From Treponema sp. UBA3870 (GTDB taxonomy: Bacteria; Spirochaetota; Spirochaetia; Treponematales; Treponemataceae): a DNA stretch of 10,407 nucleotides. Both the position numbers and the translations under genes were made by a program. Below the pieces are notes generated by a model. That model made no database searches and had not been told where the DNA came from. It was given only the letters and a program-made list of their open reading frames with translations. The DNA lies in the NCBI GenBank assembly GCA_002392275.1, contig DGGQ01000020.1:1-10407 (forward strand). The letters run 5' to 3'. This document shows positions 1 to 6,458 of the stretch, in pieces. Position 1 is the stretch's first letter. Every line of letters starts with the position of its first letter.

Positions 1-3000
1 GGTCACCGATTGTCTTTGACTGGGCCGTGGATGTCTCGGAAAGTTTTCTGATTTCATCCGCAACAACTGCAAAACCTTTTCCGGCTTCCCCTGCATGTGC
101 AGCCTCAATCGCCGCGTTCATGGCAAGAAGATTTGTCTGTTCCGCAATGCTTGCAATGGCAGAGTTTGCTTCCTGGAGCATTTTGGATTTGTCTTCAATC
201 TGGGAAATCTTTCCGTTGACGGCTTCCTGTTTTTCTTTTCCAGATTCAGCCTGTGCCTCAAGTCCCATGAAAACGTCCGCCATTTTATCCACGGCTGTAT
301 TTACGCTGCTGATGTTTCCGAGCATGTTTTCAACCGCGCTTGATGCCAGCTTTACATCCTCGGTCTGCGAGCCAATCATCCTTTCGAGCGAAGTTATGTT
401 TGAGGCAATTCCGTTTACCGCGTCGGCAACTTCCCTGACGCTTTCGTTCTGCGAGCTGATTGATGAATGAACACCGCCAATGTTTTCTATAATCTGGGTG
501 ATTGCGGATGCCGTATTTTCAGTTGAAACACCCATGTCCGCTCCCACGGCATTGAGTTTGGTTTCCGAATCCTTTACCTTGGCGATTATACCCTGGAATT
601 TTTCAAGGAATCTGTTTTCCTCCTGCACAAGCTCATCGAAAATCTTGAACACCGAAGTCTTTTTGATTTTTACACGCTTGGTCAAATCAGCATTGCCGCT
701 TGAAAGTTCCGCTATCGCCGATTTCAATACCTTCAGCTGGTTGATAATCGTGACAATCCCCCTGACGAGAACGAAAATTATGAGGACAACCAGAATCGCC
801 ACAACTCCCCAGAACCACGCATGCTGATACAAAAATGCCTGCTGAACAAACTGGACGCTGGAATCCTCGTCGCTCATAATGCCGTCGCTGTTCATTGCGG
901 AAATGTGGAAACGGTAGTTCCCCGGCGTAAGGTTTGTGTAGGATGCCGTGCGCAAAGTCTCCCAGTCCGAATAATCCGCGTCGAATCCGTCGAGCTTGTA
1001 GTTGAACTTCACCAAATCGGAGGAAACAAAACTCAGCCCCGCAAATTTTATGCTGACCCTTTTTGTTCCCGCCGGAAGAATTATTTTTCCATTAGTGTCC
1101 ACCGGGTAAACAATTTTGTCGTCCACCGAAACTCTTTCAATGTGCATGATAGGCTTGGTCGTGTTCGTCTTGATGTTCTTTGGGTCGCAGATTGCAAATC
1201 CATCGACAAGAGTGAACCAGACCCTTCCCCGTGAGTCGCGCATACTCAAACTTGTGGATGTGACTCCCCGGGTTTTTAGTCCGTCAAAGCGGCTGAAAGA
1301 TTTTGGATTCAGCTCGGTTTCTGGATTGACCGCCTTTTCAGCAAAAGCCTTCTGTGAAATGCTCATTATTCCACCGTTGGTCGTCATCCACTCGTTTCCA
1401 TTTCCGTCGTCGATTATCTGGAACGGACCTTCAGAGCCAAGACCGTTTGCCTTTGTGTAGTTGAAAAATTTTCCGTTCTGGAATCTGCTTATTCCGGTTC
1501 CAGTGCAAATCAAAAAGGAGCCGTCACTGTCCTTGCTGATTTTAAAAATGATGTTTCCCGCAAGACCGTTTTCGGTTGTGTAATGCTCTGTAAACTTTCC
1601 GTCCTTCATCACAATTACGCCGCCGCCGTCAGTTCCCAGCCAGATTGAACCGTCGCCACTGTCCTCGTAGATTGCCATTATGTATTCATGCGCAAGACCG
1701 TTCGCGGGTGTGAAAGTCTGTACCTCGCCCGTCCCGGATTTTACAACGGAAAGTCCCTTGGTGGTTCCAATGTAAATGTCGCCTGTCTTTTGGCTTTCGA
1801 TTGCGACACGAACTTTTTCACCGGGAAGCCCCTCTTCTTTTTTCCACTGCCCGACAAGATTTCCGTTTGGAGAAAATCTGAGTTGCCCCAAATTTGCGTA
1901 GGTGCTTACAAGAATGTCTCCGTTTGCGGTAACAGCCACATGCCTGATTCTAGATCCGCTGCAGAATTTTGTGATTTCATTTTCCTGCTGGTAGAGTGCG
2001 CCCTTTGAGTCAACGGTATAGCAGACCACGCCGTTGTCGCATCCAAGCCACACCCGTCCGTCACGTCCCTCCGCAATTGCGTTCACCGATGATGAAAGCG
2101 GATAAGTTTTGAAAAGTCCGCGGTTCAGCTTTACAACTCCTGCACGATCCGTCGCAATCCAGATATTTTTTTCGCGGTCCTCGATTATGCGGTTCACGTT
2201 GTTGTTTATAAATCCGTCGCTCTCCGAATAGCGCATAAAAGAGCCGCCCTGGTAGATTACCAGTCCCATGTCGGTGCCGAACCATATTGTTCCGCTTTCG
2301 TCCTGCATGATTGTTTCCACCGAGGTTCCGATGTTGGCACCTTCCGCCAAATCAAAAATGCGCTGGACTCCGTTTTCAATTTTCATTGCATAGTGCGGGG
2401 CAAGACCAAACCACATTGCGCCCGAAGAATCCCGAGCCATGCATGTCACAAGCAGATTCTGCATCGATGGGTCCGAAATCTGGTACTTGGAGAATTTTCC
2501 GCCGTCGAATTGATACAGTCCACCTTCCTCGGCAGTCGCAACCCAGACAAGTCCAGTCGGTTCACAAAAAATAGCCGTGCAGATTCCGTGCAGATCCGAA
2601 AAGGAGCCTGTGCTTGGCGTGACAACTTTCCAATCCTTCGTTATATATGAAACTCCATTTGCCGTGGCGACCCAGATGTTTCCATTTGAATCTTCCTTGA
2701 TTGAGCGGATTGAATTGTTCGGAAGTCCGTTTTCCATTGAAAAAGCCTTGACCTCTGAATCGCTGTCCATGACCAGACGGAACACTCCCTCGTCATTGCT
2801 TCCGACCCAGATTGCACCGTCGCTTGCCTGAAAAAGTGAGCGTGCGGAAATGAAATTGTATTTTGCGTCGCGCTCGTTGTTGTAGATTGAAAAATCCACG
2901 CCGTCAAAACGGACCATTCCGCCGTAGGTTCCGATATAGATATAGCCGGAACTGTCCTGGATTATGTCGGTTGTTGAATTGCTGGGAAGTCCTTCTTCCG

Positions 3001-3109
3001 ATGTCCAGTTGCGGGTGACAAATTCGGACATAAAGTCACTCGCATCCAAAGCCGTGGCAAAACCAAGCGTCCCAAAAATCAAACAAAACAAAAGAATGCA
3101 TTTCTTCAT
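1..3109 (-). CDS. Propeller-type sensor fused to methyl-accepting chemotaxis signalling domain (partial, C-terminus outside window)
   Basis: The frame is open from ATG at 3109 to the window edge (1036 codons, no stop), so the C-terminus is missing. Residues 1-20 form a signal peptide (MKK, hydrophobic core, FATA). Residues about 35-670 hold roughly 14 repeats of the type 'GLP.N.I..I..D..G.IWVGT..G', the Reg_prop family, enough for two seven-bladed beta-propellers. Residues about 680-745 resemble a Y_Y_Y domain (YKLDGFD, W, then LTPGNYRF). One membrane span lies at about 764-782, then a HAMP-like stretch (SGNADLTKRV). A long coiled coil follows, ending in the highly conserved chemoreceptor tip near residues 984-1022 (IAEQTNLLAMNAAIEAAHAG, then GKGFAVVADEIRKL). 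I infer an inner-membrane chemoreceptor with a periplasmic propeller head that signals to CheA/CheW. TGGAG lies six bases before the ATG; the modF-like stop is 14 bases upstream. The ligand is unknown; propeller heads of this kind sense glycans in Bacteroides. Domain calls are strong, the physiological role is inferred. Confidence 0.93.
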   Translation of the reverse strand, partial: MKKCILLFCLIFGTLGFATALDASDFMSEFVTRNWTSEEGLPSNSTTDIIQDSSGYIYIGTYGGMVRFDGVDFSIYNNERDAKYNFISARSLFQASDGAIWVGSNDEGVFRLVMDSDSEVKAFSMENGLPNNSIRSIKEDSNGNIWVATANGVSYITKDWKVVTPSTGSFSDLHGICTAIFCEPTGLVWVATAEEGGLYQFDGGKFSKYQISDPSMQNLLVTCMARDSSGAMWFGLAPHYAMKIENGVQRIFDLAEGANIGTSVETIMQDESGTIWFGTDMGLVIYQGGSFMRYSESDGFINNNVNRIIEDREKNIWIATDRAGVVKLNRGLFKTYPLSSSVNAIAEGRDGRVWLGCDNGVVCYTVDSKGALYQQENEITKFCSGSRIRHVAVTANGDILVSTYANLGQLRFSPNGNLVGQWKKEEGLPGEKVRVAIESQKTGDIYIGTTKGLSVVKSGTGEVQTFTPANGLAHEYIMAIYEDSGDGSIWLGTDGGGVIVMKDGKFTEHYTTENGLAGNIIFKISKDSDGSFLICTGTGISRFQNGKFFNYTKANGLGSEGPFQIIDDGNGNEWMTTNGGIMSISQKAFAEKAVNPETELNPKSFSRFDGLKTRGVTSTSLSMRDSRGRVWFTLVDGFAICDPKNIKTNTTKPIMHIERVSVDDKIVYPVDTNGKIILPAGTKRVSIKFAGLSFVSSDLVKFNYKLDGFDADYSDWETLRTASYTNLTPGNYRFHISAMNSDGIMSDEDSSVQFVQQAFLYQHAWFWGVVAILVVLIIFVLVRGIVTIINQLKVLKSAIAELSSGNADLTKRVKIKKTSVFKIFDELVQEENRFLEKFQGIIAKVKDSETKLNAVGADMGVSTENTASAITQIIENIGGVHSSISSQNESVREVADAVNGIASNITSLERMIGSQTEDVKLASSAVENMLGNISSVNTAVDKMADVFMGLEAQAESGKEKQEAVNGKISQIEDKSKMLQEANSAIASIAEQTNLLAMNAAIEAAHAGEAGKGFAVVADEIRKLSETSTAQSKTIGD

Positions 3110-3123
3110 AGCAGACTCCAAAT

Positions 3124-4728
3124 TTATGCAAAAATTTTATACATCGGATTTTGTCCCGGGCAAAGTTCAAGCACGTGCTTTTCGCATGGCAGAACTTCAG
3201 AAGGATCGTGGGTCACATGGAGCAACGTGGTCGTTCCTGTTTCGGCAACCGTTTCCAGAAGGTCCAGGATTTTTGAGCGATAGTTTTCATCAAGACCATG
3301 GCACGGCTCATCCAAAATCAAAACGCGTGGTTGTTTTACCGCCGCACGCAGAATCAAGATGGCACGCTGCTCTCCGTAGCTCAATGAACCGAAGAGTTCA
3401 TGCTCGCGTCCACCGAATCCACCGAGCGAAAGCCATTGTCTTGCGATTGCACTTTCCATATCCGTGGCGGTTTCGTAAAGGCCAATGCTGTCGTGGAATC
3501 CGCTCACAATCACATCAATCAAATCAGTCTGGCCGACCATCCTGTATTCGACGTGGAGACGGTAACTCACGATGCCGAGCTGTTTTTTTATGTCCCAGAT
3601 TGTTTCACCGGTCCCGCGCCGCTTTCCAAACAGATAGACTTTTTCGCGGAAGACCTGCATGTTGTCGCCGGTTATCAGTTCGAGCATGGTTGTTTTTCCA
3701 GAGCCGTTCGGTCCGCGAATCAGCCAGTGCTCGCCGGGTTTTACGCACCAGTCTAAATCAACAAGGACATGGTGCTCTTCCCAACCGACATTCACTTTTT
3801 CAAATTTGATAAGACTTTCGGGCATTGCCTGCGCGTTGATTTCGTCATTGATTACGCCAGAGGCCTCGTGGATTTTTTTTAGGTTCTCCAAAAATCTGTC
3901 GCGCTCAATTTTTCTGGCGGATTCTTTTTCAAGATTTTTTTCTGCAAGTTTTTTTTCATAATCTTCGCGGCTTCCGCAGAATGAAATTTTTTTGTCCGCA
4001 AATTCAAGCACTCGGTTTATGCTCGCCGGGATTTCATGGAAGCGCTCCATGCTCAAAATGATTTTTGGAAACGATTTTTCTTCCGAGCCAGAAAGCTGTC
4101 TTTTTGCAATCGTGTCAAAAAATTCCAAAAGTATTCTTCTTGATTCGGCATCCAGACCTGCAAATGGGTCGCTCAAAATCAAAAGTCGGCAGCCCGACAA
4201 AAGAGAACGGCACAAAAGCGTGCGACGGATTTCACCGGTTGACATGTAGCGCAATCCACGGTCCAAAATTTTTTCAACGCCACATAGTTTTATTTCTGGC
4301 AGAGTCTCAAGCCGGGATGCAATCGGTGGGAGGAGCGCATTTTTTTTGCTGGAGCCACCAAGCACTTCGCAGATATATTGTCGCCCGGTTCTCCCGATGT
4401 CCTCTTTGTCCATGATTTCACTTTCGTCTCTTGCGCGCTCTTCCTCAATCAATGCGGCGGCAACTTCAAGAGAAACAATCGCGACCGATTTTCCAAAATC
4501 AGAAAAGTATTCGCCGCAATTTTTTTCTTCGCCAAAAGAGTTTTCGTTTGGAACAATGTCGTAAAATCCAGAAAGACCTTTCAGAAAATCAGCCTTTCCG
4601 CCGCCGTTCGGACCGATTACCAGCCACGCTTCCCCGGACTTCATTTCCCAGTCGATTTTTTTGAGATATGTTTTGTATAAATCTTTTACAGAGCAGTTCT
4701 GTATTTTGACCAAAGTATTTTCAGACAT
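3124..4728 (-). CDS. modF: ModF/PhrA-like protein with two ABC ATPase domains
   Basis: This is a 534-residue soluble protein with two ABC nucleotide-binding domains in tandem and no membrane segment. It closely resembles what I remember of E. coli ModF (PhrA): RYMSTGEIRRTLLC, LFGKRRGTGETIWDIKK and SGFHDSIGLYE all have near-identical counterparts. The C-terminal domain is intact: Walker A GPNGSGKT (339-346), signature LSYGEQ (449-454), Walker B VLILDEP (469-475), switch His507. The N-terminal domain is degenerate: Walker A GPNGGGKA (39-46) ends in Ala instead of Ser/Thr, and Walker B reads LLILSDP (182-188) instead of LLILDEP. A charged Lys/Glu-rich linker covers about 255-300. ModF has been linked by name to molybdate transport and photorepair, but its function is not settled, and no modABC gene is in view. 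I chose ATG 4728 because GAGGA (4733-4737) sits five bases upstream; an in-frame GTG at 4746 lies inside the preceding gene. The gap to the HAD stop is seven bases. Confidence 0.87.
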   Translation of the reverse strand: MSENTLVKIQNCSVKDLYKTYLKKIDWEMKSGEAWLVIGPNGGGKADFLKGLSGFYDIVPNENSFGEEKNCGEYFSDFGKSVAIVSLEVAAALIEEERARDESEIMDKEDIGRTGRQYICEVLGGSSKKNALLPPIASRLETLPEIKLCGVEKILDRGLRYMSTGEIRRTLLCRSLLSGCRLLILSDPFAGLDAESRRILLEFFDTIAKRQLSGSEEKSFPKIILSMERFHEIPASINRVLEFADKKISFCGSREDYEKKLAEKNLEKESARKIERDRFLENLKKIHEASGVINDEINAQAMPESLIKFEKVNVGWEEHHVLVDLDWCVKPGEHWLIRGPNGSGKTTMLELITGDNMQVFREKVYLFGKRRGTGETIWDIKKQLGIVSYRLHVEYRMVGQTDLIDVIVSGFHDSIGLYETATDMESAIARQWLSLGGFGGREHELFGSLSYGEQRAILILRAAVKQPRVLILDEPCHGLDENYRSKILDLLETVAETGTTTLLHVTHDPSEVLPCEKHVLELCPGQNPMYKIFA

Positions 4729-4732
4729 GATT

Positions 4733-4737
4733 TCCTC
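4733..4737 (-). promoter_or_regulatory. Ribosome binding site of the modF-like gene
   Basis: GAGGA on the minus strand overlaps the TGA stop of the HAD gene and sits five bases before ATG 4728. It fixes the start of the ABC protein at 4728 and suggests translational coupling with the HAD gene. Confidence 0.72.
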
Positions 4738-5395
4738 AACAGCCACTCAAAATTTCATTTCCCAAATCCATTGGGGTCTCCGATGTCCCGATGCAACCGG
4801 CATCAAGCAATTCCTGTTCGGAACCAAATCCCCAGAGGACTCCCTGGCAGTCAATTCCGGCTTCTTTTGCTCCATTTGCGTCATAGAGTCTGTCGCCAAT
4901 CATCAGCACGGGGGATTTTTCGGCAATTCCAGATGTCTCCAGCGCATAGTTGATGATTTGGACTTTCGTTACTCTTGTTTCGTCAATGTCCGCTCCCGCA
5001 ATCAGTGTAAAATATTTTTCGAGCGAATATTTTTCCAGAAGCTCCTTTGCAAAACGCTCGGGCTTGCTTGTTGCGACATAAAGTTTTTTTCCACCGTCGT
5101 AAAGTTTTTTCAGAAGTTCCGGGATTCCGTCGTAAACTTTGAGATGATACATTCCGACAGGGGTGTAGTAGTCGCGGTAACGTTTCATTCCAAGGCGTGC
5201 CTTCTGCTCGTCAAAACCGAACCATGTCATAAAACTGTAGACCAGCGGAGGTCCAATCATTTTGTCGTATTCGCTGTGGGCCGGTGGTTCGATTTCAAAA
5301 CTTTTGAGCGCGAAATCAAAGGACTCGTAGATTCCCTGCGATGTGTCCATCAGAGTTCCGTCAAAATCAAAAAAAATATGCTCGTAGTTTTTCAT
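4736..5395 (-). CDS. HAD-superfamily hydrolase, phosphoglycolate phosphatase-like
   Basis: A 219-residue cytoplasmic protein with all four HAD phosphatase motifs. Motif I is FFDFDGTLMD, with nucleophile Asp10 and acid/base Asp12. Motif II is VATSKPE (Thr109/Ser110), motif III is Lys144, and motif IV is MIGDRLYDA (Asp168, Asp172). The segment of about 15-90 between motifs I and II fits a small helical C1 cap, as in the Gph/PGP-like branch. Substrate cannot be read from sequence; small phosphate esters such as phosphoglycolate or nucleoside monophosphates are typical of the family. It starts 10 bases after the pyrF stop, with AGGGAAG as ribosome binding site, and its own stop overlaps the binding site of the next gene, so it is almost certainly cotranscribed. 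Sitting next to pyrF makes a nucleotidase role conceivable, but this is a guess. Confidence 0.88.
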   Translation of the reverse strand: MKNYEHIFFDFDGTLMDTSQGIYESFDFALKSFEIEPPAHSEYDKMIGPPLVYSFMTWFGFDEQKARLGMKRYRDYYTPVGMYHLKVYDGIPELLKKLYDGGKKLYVATSKPERFAKELLEKYSLEKYFTLIAGADIDETRVTKVQIINYALETSGIAEKSPVLMIGDRLYDANGAKEAGIDCQGVLWGFGSEQELLDAGCIGTSETPMDLGNEILSGC

Positions 5396-5404
5396 TGGCT
5401 TCCC

Positions 5405-6322
5405 TTAAAGTTCGGAGACAGCTTTTTGTAGGTCAGCTTTTGAATCAATGGCTGCTTTCTGTGCTGCATCGGCAATATCAGAGAGCGTCAGATTTCCCGA
5501 CTCAGATTTTTTTATGCAGTCCTCTGATTTTTTCCACGCGCAAAGAATGCCCCTTGAAGAATTTACAGTACCGCCGGCCTTCAATAAAAGTGTCGCAGCA
5601 ATCCTCGCCGCCCCACCCTGAGCGCCATAACCTGGAATCAAAAAGAAAATATCCGGGTAAGCGTTTCTCAAAATCTGTGCGTCGCTTTCCTCTGTGCATC
5701 CGACAACCGCACCGACCGGACCGCAAGTTTGATTCTCAAAAATCGAAGCGTATTCATTTTTTATCCGCTCCAGTTCTCCGCCAACCCTGTCCAGAACACG
5801 TCCGCCGTTTTTCAGTTCCTGCTGCTCAATGTCAACCATTCCGGGATTGCTGGTCCTGAGCAAAACAAAAATGCCCTTGCCGGATTTTTTGCAGTATTCG
5901 GTAAAAGGCTGTAGCGTATCAAATCCCATATACGGATTTACTGTGATTATGTCGCTCTCAAAATCTCCAGAAAAATGTGCCTTTGCATAAGCCCCGGCAG
6001 TTGCGGCAATATCACCACGCTTGATGTCGGAAATGCAGACCAGACCGGAATCTTTGACCGTCTTCAAAGTTTCTGCATACACTTTCATGCCTTCAAGCCC
6101 CATGGCCTCGTAATAGGCAATCTGAACTTTAAAGCAAGAGGCCGAGCCGTCAGCCTTGACCCTGTTGATTATTTCCTTGTTGTAGGCAAGAACAGCCTGG
6201 ACCGGGGAATCAAATTTTTTTGCAACGCTCTCTGGAATATAAGAAGGATCAGTGTCCAGCCCAACACAAAGCGGACCAAATTTAGCCGCTGTCTCCTGTA
6301 GAATCTGCATATTGTGTTTCAT
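5405..6322 (-). CDS. pyrF: Orotidine 5'-phosphate decarboxylase (PyrF, subfamily 2)
   Basis: A 305-residue cytoplasmic TIM-barrel enzyme for the last step of UMP synthesis, OMP to UMP plus CO2. The catalytic pattern is visible: Lys65 in CFKVQIAYYE and the Asp-x-Lys-x-x-Asp triad in SDIKRGDIAATAG (Asp99, Lys101, Asp104). CVGLDTDP near the N-terminus, LIPGYGAQGG (228-237) and VNSSRGIL (253-260) mark the longer subfamily of about 270-310 residues rather than the 230-residue E. coli type. It heads the leftward unit. No other pyrimidine gene is in the window. No Shine-Dalgarno precedes ATG 6322 or the alternative in-frame ATG at 6310 (MQILQE). A candidate -10 lies so close to 6322 that the message may be leaderless. 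Function is certain at family level; the exact start is less sure. Confidence 0.95.
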   Translation of the reverse strand: MKHNMQILQETAAKFGPLCVGLDTDPSYIPESVAKKFDSPVQAVLAYNKEIINRVKADGSASCFKVQIAYYEAMGLEGMKVYAETLKTVKDSGLVCISDIKRGDIAATAGAYAKAHFSGDFESDIITVNPYMGFDTLQPFTEYCKKSGKGIFVLLRTSNPGMVDIEQQELKNGGRVLDRVGGELERIKNEYASIFENQTCGPVGAVVGCTEESDAQILRNAYPDIFFLIPGYGAQGGAARIAATLLLKAGGTVNSSRGILCAWKKSEDCIKKSESGNLTLSDIADAAQKAAIDSKADLQKAVSEL

Positions 6323-6329
6323 AGAAAAA

Positions 6330-6357
6330 AGTATAGCACTTTATTTGATTTTGCAAA
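6330..6357 (-). promoter_or_regulatory. Candidate promoter of the pyrF unit
   Basis: On the minus strand, TATACT (6335 to 6330) lies 16 bases after TTTGCA (6357 to 6352). The usual distance puts the start of transcription near 6323, one base before the pyrF ATG at 6322, so the message would be essentially leaderless. The -35 is only a 4/6 match, so this is a moderate call. Confidence 0.45.
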
Positions 6358-6393
6358 ACAGGCATGGAAGGTTTTGTATAGTCTGCCCCATAA

Positions 6394-6422
6394 TTGAACC
6401 TTGTCCCATATCGTGATATACT
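6394..6422 (+). promoter_or_regulatory. Sigma-70-type promoter of the hisD-def-fmt unit
   Basis: TTGAAC at 6394-6399 and TATACT at 6417-6422 are separated by exactly 17 bases. TG at 6414-6415 forms an extended -10. The predicted transcription start is near 6429, giving a leader of about 30 bases that includes the GGAGG ribosome binding site. Both hexamers match consensus at five or four of six positions. This is a sequence match only. Confidence 0.72.
6408..6419. repeat. Inverted repeat over the hisD -10 region
   Basis: ATATC and GATAT form perfect 5-base arms around a GT centre. The right arm covers the first bases of the -10 hexamer and the TG of the extended -10. It could be a repressor half-site pair. 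Short AT-rich palindromes also arise by chance, so function is uncertain. Confidence 0.35.
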
Positions 6423-6447
6423 ATAAGCCGCTAAAAATTACGATGAT

Positions 6448-6452
6448 GGAGG
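6448..6452 (+). promoter_or_regulatory. Ribosome binding site of hisD
   Basis: GGAGG lies six bases before ATG 6459 and only three before GTG 6456. It therefore supports the ATG as the start of HisD. Confidence 0.75.
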
Positions 6453-6458
6453 CTGGTG

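Noticed and set aside
27..470. A 147-codon plus-strand frame at the left edge.
   Set aside because: It is the antisense of the chemoreceptor tip; the Ser/Ala-rich translation reflects the repetitive coiled-coil codons on the other strand.
2964..3809. A 281-codon plus-strand frame across the start of the receptor and the end of the ModF-like gene.
   Set aside because: The translation is rich in Arg, His and Ser without domains and it lies opposite two well-supported genes.
4729..4746. Upstream GTG start at 4746 for the ModF-like protein.
   Set aside because: It lies inside the HAD gene, and GAGGA is placed correctly for ATG 4728 instead.
4661..5431. A 256-codon plus-strand frame opposite the HAD gene.
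   Set aside because: It mirrors the HAD phosphatase coding frame, whose four motifs are intact; no ribosome binding site or domain supports the plus frame.
6375..6382. TGTATAGT as a second extended -10 on the plus strand in the divergent region.
   Set aside because: No -35 hexamer lies at 16-18 bases; the nearest TTGCAA is 20 bases away. The TTGAAC/TATACT pair downstream is much better.
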